From contig JAISYO010000181.1 in NCBI GenBank assembly GCA_031269865.1, positions 1-32,775 of the forward strand: a stretch of 32,775 nucleotides of DNA, read 5' to 3'. The notes below the pieces were generated by a model, which saw only the letters and a list, made by a program, of their open reading frames with translations, was not told where the DNA came from and made no database searches. Position 1 is the first letter of the stretch; the number at the start of each line of letters is the position of its first letter. This document shows positions 1 through 9,230 of the stretch, in pieces. The position numbers were made by a program, and so were the translations under genes. The DNA is from Dysgonamonadaceae bacterium (GTDB lineage: Bacteria; Bacteroidota; Bacteroidia; Bacteroidales; Dysgonomonadaceae).

Positions 1-545
1 CAAAACACACAACGGCTTGGCAGGATTTGCAACGCGCCGTCCGTATTGTCCGCAACAAAGCCGAGGCAAAAGGGCTTGATCCCAACCGAATCGGCATCAT
101 GGGTTCGTCGGCGGGCGGACACCTTACGCTTATGGGCGCAACAAGCTCGGTAAGACATTCTTATCTACCGATTAACGATATAGACAAGATACCCTGCAAC
201 GTGCAGTGGGCAGTGGCGATATATCCGGCATACGCGCTTACGGACGGTGCAGAAAATCAAAATGCCAAAGGCGGTAACGAGGATGATTCGCGGCTCGTCC
301 CTGAATTTTCGTTCGACGCCGCAACCTGCCCCATTTTGTTTATTCACGGCGATGCCGACGGTTGGGCGGCGATGAATTCCATCAAATGTTGGGAACAACT
401 GCGCCGGATGGGGATACAATCCGATCTTCACACTCTTGCTAAACGCGATCACTGTTTCCAGCGAACGGCTGCGCCGGGTACGGGCAGCTACACGTGGATG
501 GGGCGCATTTGGGAGTTTATGAACCACAAGGGGTTTAATAAATAA
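1..545 (+). CDS. alpha/beta-hydrolase (BD-FAE/acetylesterase-like), 5' truncated by window edge
   Basis: Open frame runs to the window edge (KHTTAWQDLQRAVRIVRNKAEAKGLDPNRIGIMGSSAGGHLTLM); GSSAGG nucleophile elbow, later D (HGDADGW) and H (KRDHCF) typical of the family. The TTG at 27 is internal, not the start. Confidence 0.85.
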   Translation, partial: KHTTAWQDLQRAVRIVRNKAEAKGLDPNRIGIMGSSAGGHLTLMGATSSVRHSYLPINDIDKIPCNVQWAVAIYPAYALTDGAENQNAKGGNEDDSRLVPEFSFDAATCPILFIHGDADGWAAMNSIKCWEQLRRMGIQSDLHTLAKRDHCFQRTAAPGTGSYTWMGRIWEFMNHKGFNK

Positions 546-623
546 TCGGTGCGGTAGTCTATATTTCCGAAGACGTTGTAATCGAGGGTTTTCAATTGTT
601 ATCAATATTTATAATCAACGAGT

Positions 624-2213
624 ATGAGACTAATTGTTTTTACTTTCTTATCCGTATTGATCAGTTACGGATGCGCAAACAGAAAAGCGGAAAACGTGGA
701 CATCTGCATCTATGGCGGTAACGCTTCGGGCGTTATAGCGGCTTTTGCAGCGAAACAAGCAGGCAAAAGTGTCCTGCTCGTAGAGCCCGGACAGAGGCTC
801 GGCGGTATGTCATCGGGCGGTTTGGGACAGACAGACATCGGCAACAAGCAGGCTATTACCGGCTTGGCTCGCGATTTCTACCGTCGTGTAGGCAAACATT
901 ACGGCGTGGAAGAACAATGGACTTTCGAGCCCAAGGTTGCCGAAGAAATTTTCAAAGATTATATCAACCGTGCATCCATTGACGTGCTATATAACCACCG
1001 ACTTCATGCAGTCAAGACTTCATCGAAGAAAATAACAGAGATAACTGTTGAACATTCGAACAACCCATCGGCTAAATTACGCAGAATAAAAGCGAAGGTG
1101 TTTATTGATTGCAGTTACGAAGGCGATCTTATGGCAAAGGCTGGCGTGTCATACACCATCGGGCGTGAAGCTAATAGCGTTTATAATGAAACACTTAACG
1201 GAGTACAGATGGCGAATGCCCAGTACCATCAGTTTCCCGACGGCATAGATCCTTACATCGTTCCGGGCAAGCCAGAAAGCGGTTTGCTATGGGGTATCTC
1301 ACCCGAAACGCTGCAACCTGACGGAACGGGCGATAACAAGGTGCAAGCCTATAACTTTCGTATCTGCCTGACGTCGGATTCGGCGAATATGATTCCAATA
1401 GAACGCCCCGATGGCTATGATTCAACACGTTACGAATTATTGGCACGTCTCATCGCCGCCGAGCATGAGAAAACCGATCGCTGGGGGTATTTCATTTGGA
1501 GTGATATGCCAAATAATAAAACCGACATCAACAACCGCGAAGGTTTTTCTACGGATATGATAGGCATGAATTATGATTACCCCGAAGCAAGTTATGCAGA
1601 ACGTGAAAAGATAGTTCGCGAGCATGAAATTTATACCAAAGGACTACTGTATTTTCTCGGACATGACACTCGTGTTACCGAATCCATACGAAAAGACATC
1701 CTGCGCTGGGGCTATCCCAAAGACGAATACCCTGAAACCAACCACTGGACACCCCAACTCTATATCCGCGAAGCCCGCCGCATGATAGGCGAGTATGTCA
1801 TGACACAAGCCAACTGTCAGGGTAAAACGACAGTCGATGACGGTGTCGGGCTGGCTGCTTACACAATGGATTCCCATCATATTCAGCGTCTTGTGATCAA
1901 TGGTATGGTTAAAAACGAAGGCGATGTGCAAGTTGGTGGTTTTCCGCCTTATCCGGTGTCGTATCGCTCATTGACGCCCAAGCGTGAAGAATGTCGCAAC
2001 CTTCTCGTGCCGGTATGTCTCTCGGCAAGCCATATTGCCTACGGTTCAATTCGCATGGAACCGGTCTTTATGGTTCTCGGCGAATCGGCAGCAATGGCGG
2101 CTTCAATGTCCATTGATACGAAAAAAGACATACAGGATATTGATGTTAAGATACTTATTGAGAATTTGAAGATGTCTGTACCGCAGATTAAGGGCGCATC
2201 TGGAAATTTATGA
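624..2213 (+). CDS. FAD-dependent oxidoreductase, putative lipoprotein
   Basis: Signal peptide with Cys (SYGCANRK), dinucleotide-binding motif ICIYGGNASGVIAAFAAKQAGKSVLLVEPGQRLGGMSSGGLG; FAD_oxidored-type family common in Bacteroidota glycan loci. Confidence 0.85.
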   Translation: MRLIVFTFLSVLISYGCANRKAENVDICIYGGNASGVIAAFAAKQAGKSVLLVEPGQRLGGMSSGGLGQTDIGNKQAITGLARDFYRRVGKHYGVEEQWTFEPKVAEEIFKDYINRASIDVLYNHRLHAVKTSSKKITEITVEHSNNPSAKLRRIKAKVFIDCSYEGDLMAKAGVSYTIGREANSVYNETLNGVQMANAQYHQFPDGIDPYIVPGKPESGLLWGISPETLQPDGTGDNKVQAYNFRICLTSDSANMIPIERPDGYDSTRYELLARLIAAEHEKTDRWGYFIWSDMPNNKTDINNREGFSTDMIGMNYDYPEASYAEREKIVREHEIYTKGLLYFLGHDTRVTESIRKDILRWGYPKDEYPETNHWTPQLYIREARRMIGEYVMTQANCQGKTTVDDGVGLAAYTMDSHHIQRLVINGMVKNEGDVQVGGFPPYPVSYRSLTPKREECRNLLVPVCLSASHIAYGSIRMEPVFMVLGESAAMAASMSIDTKKDIQDIDVKILIENLKMSVPQIKGASGNL

Positions 2214-2236
2214 ACCATAAAGAGTTTAACAAGTAA
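2192..2236 (+). pseudogene. relic C-terminal tail (15 codons) of an esterase paralogue
   Basis: GGGCGCATCTGGAAATTTATGAACCATAAAGAGTTTAACAAGTAA encodes GRIWKFMNHKEFNK*, matching GRIWEFMNHKGFNK* at the end of the esterase gene (501-545); 37/45 nt identical, all 8 differences transitions. Confidence 0.75.
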
Positions 2237-3480
2237 TGAGACAATTTATTTTTACATTCTTCTTATTATTATTGTTCTTTTGCGAATGCGCAGACAGAAA
2301 AGGGGAAAATCCGGGAAGCAATTCTCAAATCCCTGTCATCGCATACGAAGGCGTACCCACGCAACGCTGGACTTTTCCCGATTACAGCCTGCAACAGAGT
2401 TACAAAGACCTTGCCGACGCAGGTTTCACAGCAAATATCGCACTCGACATATCTTTTCACAGGGGCAATCCGTCGCCTGAACAGTATTTCAAAACCTTGG
2501 ACGTAGCGCAGTCAAACGGTATCAAACTGTTTGTCAGCAGCGAGGCTATCCTTAACTTTTCGCCCGAAGACAGACAACGGCTTATCAGTCATCCGGCGCT
2601 TGCCGCTTACCGCATATACGACGAGCCGTGGGTGGAAAAATACGATTCGATAGGCGAGATAGTAAGACGTGTGCAGGCAATCGACACAATGCACCCGTGC
2701 TACGTTAATCAGTTCGGGATGTGGGAAGCGGCATACCCCGGCCATTTGCGGCAATTTATTGAGAAAGTGCCTGTGCCTCAACTGTCCTACGACGTTTATC
2801 CCGTCGTTTTGAAAAAGGATGGCAGCCGCGGCGTGCAGGCAGGTTTTTATCACTCTCTCGAACTGTTTTCACGCGAGGCAAAACGCATCGGCAAACCGTT
2901 CTGGGCTTTTGCACTATGTTTTACCCATTTCGATTACCCAGTCCCCACTCTCGCAGACCTCAGGTTACAGGTGTATTCCAATCTCGCTTACGGTGCGCAA
3001 GCCATCACTTATTATTCCTACTGGTCTCTTCCCTTGGAATTTGACTGGACCAAAGAAGAAAATTACGGACCAATCGGGCGCGACGGTAAGAAAACCGACA
3101 TCTATTACACCGTGCAGGCGATGAATCGGGAAATTAAGGCATTGTCGCGAGTGTTTTTGAACGCAAATATGATTTGGACGGCATATAGCGGCAATGTTCC
3201 GGACGGCTGCAAGGCGCTAAAAGACGTAACCTTGCCCGCCGCAATCAAATCCGTAGAGATAGCCGATAATCACGATGCACTGATTTCCTATATGGAAAAG
3301 GACGACGGCCGCTTTTTGATTATTGTAAATCAAAATCTTAATAAACCTTCAATGCAGGCTGCATTAACCGGCAATGCAAAAATTTACCGTATATTTAAGG
3401 ACGCTTCCGAACTGCTCGACGACGGAAAGATGCAAACCGTCGAAGCAGGCGACGCATTGATTTATTATTGGAATTTGTAA
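2236..3480 (+). CDS. putative TIM-barrel glycoside hydrolase-like lipoprotein
   Basis: Lipoprotein leader (FFCECADRK), AAYRIYDEPWVEKY acid/base-like motif, ITYYSYW barrel-strand motif; no family assigned with certainty. Confidence 0.6.
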   Translation: MRQFIFTFFLLLLFFCECADRKGENPGSNSQIPVIAYEGVPTQRWTFPDYSLQQSYKDLADAGFTANIALDISFHRGNPSPEQYFKTLDVAQSNGIKLFVSSEAILNFSPEDRQRLISHPALAAYRIYDEPWVEKYDSIGEIVRRVQAIDTMHPCYVNQFGMWEAAYPGHLRQFIEKVPVPQLSYDVYPVVLKKDGSRGVQAGFYHSLELFSREAKRIGKPFWAFALCFTHFDYPVPTLADLRLQVYSNLAYGAQAITYYSYWSLPLEFDWTKEENYGPIGRDGKKTDIYYTVQAMNREIKALSRVFLNANMIWTAYSGNVPDGCKALKDVTLPAAIKSVEIADNHDALISYMEKDDGRFLIIVNQNLNKPSMQAALTGNAKIYRIFKDASELLDDGKMQTVEAGDALIYYWNL

Positions 3481-3500
3481 TTTCGCATAAAAATACGACA

Positions 3501-5378
3501 ATGAAAAACATCTTTTTACTCTTATCCTTATCGTTGGCAATCAGCCTTTCGGCGCAGCAGATTAAAGACACGCAAACGCCTCTGCCGCCGGGTGCGGTTC
3601 GTTTTTCCGGCTACCTTGATGGCTACATTCAAAACTCTATCGAGCATTGGAACAAAGGCGTTGTGCCTTACAAGGCATTGGTTGATTTCTTTCGTAACGG
3701 CAGACCCTTCCTCGCCACGGGCGAGATGTGGGGCAAAGCTGTCCGTTCGGGCTGTATGTTTTATCGCTACACGCATGATCCCGAATTGAAACAAATCCTC
3801 GATGAAACGGTGCTGGATATGCTTTCTACTCAACGTCCCGACGGTAGCATCAGTTGTTCGCCACCCGAACAGCAACCCGACGGTCCGCAAGGCGACATTT
3901 GGGAACGCAAATACGTGATGCTCGGCATGGAAACGTATTACGAATGGGTTGAACCGAATCCGAAAGTGCTTGAAAGCCTTAAAAAACAAGCGGATAATAT
4001 CATCTCGTTGGTTGGGCACGCCCCCAAAAAGGAAATTACGGACTTGGGTTGGAGTGCGGCGAATGTGGGCGACGATGAAGTATCAAACATTGAATCGAGC
4101 GCGATCCTCGAACCCTTTATGCGGCTGTACAAATGGACAGGCGAGCAGCGCTATTTCGACTTTGCAACCTATATCATCCAATCGGGCGGAACCAAACATT
4201 ATAACCTCTTTGATCAGGCATTCAATAATGTTGCGCCGGAACAAATGGGCGGACATTATCCCAAGTCGTATGAAATGCTTTCGATTTTTGAGGGATTAGC
4301 TGAGTATTACCGCGTTACAGGCGATAAGCGATGGATGCAGTGCCTTCTCAATATGTATAACAATGTTCGCGAGAAAGAAATCACAATCGTCGGAAACGGC
4401 GGCGCCAACCATCCCTATCATCCCAATATGGGTTGCGAGGCATGGGATAATTTGGCAGTAGAACAGACGAATCCCGACATTGACCGGATGATGGAAACCT
4501 GCGTGGGCGTTACATGGCTCAAATTTTGCAGCCAGATGCTGCGGCTGACAGGTGACCCTTCAACCATTGATGAAATCGAAAAATACATCTATAATGGGCT
4601 GACAGGCGCAATGAAGCCCGGTGGCGATGGTTTCAGTTATGGCAATATGCTTAACGGACAGAAAGTTGATCCTAACGGTTGGGGTTGGCATCTGAACGGC
4701 TTGCACGTAACCTGCTGCAACCTAAACGGACCGATGGGACTGGCATACATCCCTTTTGTGGCGGCGATGCAATCCCCTGATGGTCTGGCTATCAATCTCT
4801 TTCAGTCGGGTACTATCGCCGCGAGAACACCCGGACATCAGCCGATTACGATTGACATCTCAGGCGATTATCCAGTATCGGACGATGTCTGTCTGAAACT
4901 ATCGCTTGCCAAATCCGAAACTTTCGTTTTGAGGGTGCGTATTCCTGTTTGGAGTGAGCAGACGGTAGTTACTGTTGAAGGCAAATCCGTTTCCGTTAAG
5001 CCGGGTTCATACGCGGAAATCAAACGTAAATGGAAAGACGGCGAAAGCGTAAAACTGCAATTTGATATGCGTTGCCGTATAATTGACGGTCCTCGTGGCA
5101 TCAATCCCAAGGGTAACAACAAAATTGCACTCAGAAGGGGACCAGTCGTGCTTTCGAGAGATGAAAATCTTGATCCATACTATGATAATCCGGTAAGTAT
5201 CAGTCATAAAAACGGCATTGTAAGTCTCGAACCCATAGCCGGGTACCGTATGCGCTTCTGCGTACCTCAAACTGACGGCTCGTTTTTTACCGTTACCGAT
5301 TACGCATCCGTAAATAACTGGGACGGTTCACATATCTGCACATGGCTGCCGAAATCGAATACATTGACGGAAAAATAA
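3501..5378 (+). CDS. glycoside hydrolase, DUF1680 / GH127-type beta-L-arabinofuranosidase
   Basis: Signal peptide MKNIFLLLSLSLAISLSAQ; GEMWGKAVRSGCMFYRYT, ESSAILEPFMRLYKWTGEQRYFDFA, HVTCCNLNG (CC-containing motif of the family). Start moved from 3468 to the ATG at 3501 preceding the signal peptide. Confidence 0.85.
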   Translation: MKNIFLLLSLSLAISLSAQQIKDTQTPLPPGAVRFSGYLDGYIQNSIEHWNKGVVPYKALVDFFRNGRPFLATGEMWGKAVRSGCMFYRYTHDPELKQILDETVLDMLSTQRPDGSISCSPPEQQPDGPQGDIWERKYVMLGMETYYEWVEPNPKVLESLKKQADNIISLVGHAPKKEITDLGWSAANVGDDEVSNIESSAILEPFMRLYKWTGEQRYFDFATYIIQSGGTKHYNLFDQAFNNVAPEQMGGHYPKSYEMLSIFEGLAEYYRVTGDKRWMQCLLNMYNNVREKEITIVGNGGANHPYHPNMGCEAWDNLAVEQTNPDIDRMMETCVGVTWLKFCSQMLRLTGDPSTIDEIEKYIYNGLTGAMKPGGDGFSYGNMLNGQKVDPNGWGWHLNGLHVTCCNLNGPMGLAYIPFVAAMQSPDGLAINLFQSGTIAARTPGHQPITIDISGDYPVSDDVCLKLSLAKSETFVLRVRIPVWSEQTVVTVEGKSVSVKPGSYAEIKRKWKDGESVKLQFDMRCRIIDGPRGINPKGNNKIALRRGPVVLSRDENLDPYYDNPVSISHKNGIVSLEPIAGYRMRFCVPQTDGSFFTVTDYASVNNWDGSHICTWLPKSNTLTEK

Positions 5379-5436
5379 TATGCGACTGCAACAAACAGTT
5401 ATACAAAAAGTTACAACCAATTAAAAATATATAGTT

Positions 5437-7425
5437 ATGATTATTTTTAAAAAATTTTACCCTCCCAATTTGTTACTTGCATTAACTTGCTTTATTGTAA
5501 CGGGTTGCTCTTTTGATGCCAAAGAATTGTACCTTAGCGACAGCTATGTGGAGGCTTTTTCATCGGGTTGGGGCAAGGCAAAAGCCGATTCTTCCGTTAC
5601 CGGAACTCCGCTTATGATTGACAGTGTCCTGTATTTGAAAGGCATTGGCACACACGCTATTAGTGAAGCATCCTTTATTCTTGACGGACAAAAAGGACGT
5701 TTCAAGGCTTTTGTCGGCGTTGATGACAATGCCCAATCCGACTCCGCCTCGTCCATCATATTCTATGTTTTAACGAATAAAGGTGTAGCATTCAACAGCG
5801 ACGTGATGAAGAAAGGCGATAAGCCGAAACCCATTGATATTGAATTGAAAGGCGTAACGGAACTTTTTCTACTTGTAGAATCAACATCTGACGGAATCGG
5901 TTACGATCACGCGGACTGGGCGGACGCTAAATTTATCGTGAGGAAAGCACCTGAAATTAAACTTGCCGAAGTCGAAGAACCGTATATCCTCACGCCTCCA
6001 CCCGCCGCGAAGCCCCGCATCAACGGCGCAAAAATTGTCGGTGCCTCTGCCGGTAAGCCGTTTATGTTCAATATCGCAACCACCGGCGAGTGTCCGCTGA
6101 CTTTTACCGCCGAAAATCTGCCCGAAGGATTGATGCTTGACGTTGCGAAAGGGCTGATAACGGGTGTCGCCTCTCGTAAAGGAAACTATCTCGTGCCTGT
6201 TACGGCGAAAAATAGTCGTGGCGAGTGTCGCGACACCATTGAAATAGTAATCGGCGGCGGACTTGCGCTCACTCCGCACATGGGTTGGAACAGTTGGTAC
6301 TGCCACCAAACGCGCGTTACGCAGGACATCATGCAACGTAGTGCCAAAGCTATGTACGACAAAGGTTTAATCAATTTCGGATATACCTACGTCAATATCG
6401 ACGACGGTTGGGAAGTGAAGGCGAACAGCGACGATTCCCTGCTTGGCGGTGCCGTGCGCAATGCCGACGGCACGTTGCGCACCAACAAAAATTTCCCCGA
6501 TATGCGCGGAATGGTTGATTATATCCACAATCTCGGACTGAAAGCGGGCTTGTATTCCTCGCCCGGAAGGACTACCTGCGCAGGATACGAAGGCTCGTTG
6601 GGGCATGAGGATCAGGACGTTAAAACTTATTGCGAATGGGGTTTCGATTTCCTCAAATACGACTGGTGCTCTTACAGCAATGAGGTAAAACACCCGGTTT
6701 CGCTCGAAGATTTGAAAAAGCCTTATATCCTGATAAATAGCATAATAAAACGCGCCGATCGTGATATTGTCCTCAATTTGTGTCAGTACGGCATGGGCGA
6801 AGTTTGGAAATGGGGGAAAGAGGTAGGCGGACATTCGTGGCGCACGGCTGGCGACATCGGCTGGATCACGCCCGAACTCATCAATTCCATGTTTACGGCG
6901 GGTTTCTTTCAGGAAACAATCCGTCAGTATTCCGGTCCCGATGGTTGGAACGATCCCGATTATCTGCTGTTCGGCAGCATCTGGAATTGGCAGGAAGGGC
7001 GCGACACGCAATCGCCAATGTCGCCGAGCGAGCAATACACCTGCATGACGCTTTGGTGCATGATGGCTGCGCCATTGATTTTCAGTGGCGAACTGATTTC
7101 GCTCGACGATTTTACCCTCAATATCCTCTGCAACGCCGAAGTGATTGACATCAATCAGGACAAACTCGGCAAGCCGGGGTACGGCGTTCACAAACAGGAT
7201 TTTACGGAAATATGGAAGAAAGAATTGCACGACGGCACATCTGCCATCGCAATTTTCAACAAATCGCCGATAAAATCAACAGTAACAGTTGATTGGAAAG
7301 CTATCGGCTATTCAGGCAAAGAGGAAGTCCGCGACATCTGGCGTCAGCAAGATCTCGGTACCGCCACCAATGCCGCTGAATTTGAAATACCTCGTCATGG
7401 TTGTATGTTGTTAAAAGTTAAATGA
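5437..7425 (+). CDS. GH27 alpha-galactosidase with N-terminal NPCBM and putative Ig-like domain
   Basis: Lipoprotein leader; NPCBM-like region (KGIGTHAISEASFILDGQKGRFKAFVGVDD); GH27 catalytic motifs MGWNSWYCHQTRVTQ, YTYVNIDDGWE, FDFLKYDWC, GPDGWNDPDYL. Confidence 0.93.
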   Translation: MIIFKKFYPPNLLLALTCFIVTGCSFDAKELYLSDSYVEAFSSGWGKAKADSSVTGTPLMIDSVLYLKGIGTHAISEASFILDGQKGRFKAFVGVDDNAQSDSASSIIFYVLTNKGVAFNSDVMKKGDKPKPIDIELKGVTELFLLVESTSDGIGYDHADWADAKFIVRKAPEIKLAEVEEPYILTPPPAAKPRINGAKIVGASAGKPFMFNIATTGECPLTFTAENLPEGLMLDVAKGLITGVASRKGNYLVPVTAKNSRGECRDTIEIVIGGGLALTPHMGWNSWYCHQTRVTQDIMQRSAKAMYDKGLINFGYTYVNIDDGWEVKANSDDSLLGGAVRNADGTLRTNKNFPDMRGMVDYIHNLGLKAGLYSSPGRTTCAGYEGSLGHEDQDVKTYCEWGFDFLKYDWCSYSNEVKHPVSLEDLKKPYILINSIIKRADRDIVLNLCQYGMGEVWKWGKEVGGHSWRTAGDIGWITPELINSMFTAGFFQETIRQYSGPDGWNDPDYLLFGSIWNWQEGRDTQSPMSPSEQYTCMTLWCMMAAPLIFSGELISLDDFTLNILCNAEVIDINQDKLGKPGYGVHKQDFTEIWKKELHDGTSAIAIFNKSPIKSTVTVDWKAIGYSGKEEVRDIWRQQDLGTATNAAEFEIPRHGCMLLKVK

Positions 7426-7432
7426 ATATGAA

Positions 7433-7550
7433 ATGAAAACTATTCGTTTTTTTCAGCCATCACGTTGGTAATAGGTTTGCTGTTTAATGTGCAAATCGCT
7501 GTATGTCAAACATTCAATCCTAAGTACCTCATCAAAATAAGTTTTTATTA
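7433..7550 (+). pseudogene. frameshifted N-terminal fragment (signal peptide) of a truncated exported protein
   Basis: ATGAAAACTATTCGTTTTTTT reads MKTIRFF then stops; a frame change at the T7 run gives AITLVIGLLFNVQIAVCQTFNPKYLIKISFY*, a clear signal peptide that ends where the IS1595 remnant begins. Confidence 0.55.
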
Positions 7551-7552
7551 AA

Positions 7553-7897
7553 ATGTCCAAAGTTGATACAGACCCGGTTTCCCAAAGCAAAAGCAAAGTT
7601 TTGGCAATGGCCGAAAGCGAATTTGTTGAAAATCCAAAACCGGGGGAAAAGCCGCGCCGCGCGGGTCATTCCAAAAGAGGAAACCGGCGAGATCCTGCCT
7701 TGGGCCACATCGCCATCGGCAATGCCAAACGACAGATGTTCAACGCTTGCCACGATGTAAAACCTGAATTTTCGCAGAAATATCTTGACGGGGTCTGTTC
7801 CGAGTTCAATCGGAGGTGCTTTGGCGAGGCGCTGTCCGGTAGGTTGCTTGTCGCCTGTGTGAGTTACAAAAATGAATTTAGGTATATATACGGATAA
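7553..7897 (+). mobile_element. IS1595-family (ISXO2-like) transposase remnant, C-terminal part, frameshifted and internally deleted
   Basis: QSKSKVLAMAESEFVENPKPGEKPR (frame 1), RVIPKEETGEILPW (frame 2), HIAIGNAKRQMFNACHDVKPEFSQKYLDGVCSEFNRRCFGEALSGRLLVACVSYKNEFRY (frame 1): C-terminal signature of IS1595 transposases split over two frames. Confidence 0.8.
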
Positions 7898-7949
7898 TCA
7901 TATTAATTTAAATGACATACCTAATTAAATTGTCAATACTATAAACGAA

Positions 7950-9188
7950 ATGCAAAAAGAAAAAAAATTTTTCACGTTGTTGATAACAGTCCTCTGTTTC
8001 AACATTTCCCTTTCTGCAAAAACGCCGAAACTTTGGGACGTTGGACGTCTTTTAAGGAATCCGCCCAAAACGGAATCCGGCGCAACGATTGAAAAAAGCG
8101 GTTGCACGATTCAGGAAGTGTTTTATGAGGGCGAGCCGTATCATGGCAAGCCGACAAAAGTTTTTGCATACCTTGCCATTCCGAAGGGCGTTGTTCCGAC
8201 GAAGAAATTTCCTGCGGTATTGCTTTTGCACGGTGGTGGCGGAAAAGCGTTTTCCGATTGGGCTGAGTTGTGGGGTAATCGTGGTTATGTCGCGTTGGCG
8301 ATGGATTTAGCCGGATGCGACGCCGACGGCAAACCGCATGAACAAGCCGGTCCCGGACAGGACGATGAAACCAAGTTCCGCGATTTTGACATCAACAATC
8401 CCGGCGGCGTAAGAGATATGTGGACTTATCAGGCGGTTGCCGCCGTGCTTCGTGGACATTCGTTACTCGTTGCACGTAAGGATGTTGATTCTAAACGCAT
8501 CGCGGAAACAGGGATCAGTTGGGGCGGTTATCTTTCCTGTATTCTTGCCACCGTTGATACGAAATTAGTTGCTTCCGTGCCGGTTTACGGATGCGGATTT
8601 ATCCACGAAAGCAGTGTTTGGACAGGGGAAGTACCTGTTTTTGGTAAAATGACGGAAAGCCAATGCACAAAATGGGTTTCCCTTTTTGATCCGTCAAGTT
8701 ACCTCGACAAAACAAAATGCCCGATGTTGATGATTAACAGCCCGACTGATTTTGCTTATCATATTGACAGTTACCAAAAAAGTTATAACTTGGCAAAATC
8801 TCATAATAAGCAGGTTTCTTTGTCTTTGATTGTCGGGTTGCCACATTATCATAATTGGGAAATTAAAGAAGTCGAGGCGTTTATTGATGCTTATTGTTTG
8901 AAGACAAAACCGCTTGCTACGGTTGGCGTTCCGAAAATCAACGGTTCGGAAATGCAAGCGACGTTTACGGCAGACGTTCTAATCAAAGAAGCGGCATTGT
9001 GTTACACAACCGATACCAATGTTCCGCCCCAATGCCAATGGCAGAGTATTCCTGCGCAATTGAATGGGAACAGCGTTTCCGCAGGAATTCCTGCTGAACG
9101 CCCTATTCGCTGTTTTTTACAAGTTACTGATGAACGCGGACTGAAAACATCATCTACATATATTGACATAACGGATTTTATACGTTGA
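7950..9188 (+). CDS. exported alpha/beta-hydrolase (acetyl xylan esterase / dienelactone hydrolase-like)
   Basis: Signal peptide; AVLLLHGGGGKAFSDWAELWGNRGYVALAMDLAG, GISWGGYLS nucleophile elbow, INSPTDFAY, GLPHYHNW. Confidence 0.82.
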   Translation: MQKEKKFFTLLITVLCFNISLSAKTPKLWDVGRLLRNPPKTESGATIEKSGCTIQEVFYEGEPYHGKPTKVFAYLAIPKGVVPTKKFPAVLLLHGGGGKAFSDWAELWGNRGYVALAMDLAGCDADGKPHEQAGPGQDDETKFRDFDINNPGGVRDMWTYQAVAAVLRGHSLLVARKDVDSKRIAETGISWGGYLSCILATVDTKLVASVPVYGCGFIHESSVWTGEVPVFGKMTESQCTKWVSLFDPSSYLDKTKCPMLMINSPTDFAYHIDSYQKSYNLAKSHNKQVSLSLIVGLPHYHNWEIKEVEAFIDAYCLKTKPLATVGVPKINGSEMQATFTADVLIKEAALCYTTDTNVPPQCQWQSIPAQLNGNSVSAGIPAERPIRCFLQVTDERGLKTSSTYIDITDFIR

Positions 9189-9230
9189 AAATAATTTACT
9201 ACTAATTAGTTACAATAAAATGATTTTAAT

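Noticed and set aside
546-623. Open frame IIGAVVYISEDVVIEGFQLLSIFII between the esterase and FAD genes as a possible gene relic
   Set aside because: Too short and without recognisable homology; cannot be distinguished from chance.
6367-7230. 287-aa minus-strand ORF inside the GH27 gene
   Set aside because: Antisense to conserved GH27 catalytic motifs; low-complexity, no family features.
7870-7925. Possible IS1595 terminal inverted repeat (compare with 16945-16985)
   Set aside because: Only loose AT-rich resemblance between the two putative ends; no confident terminal repeat or target-site duplication.
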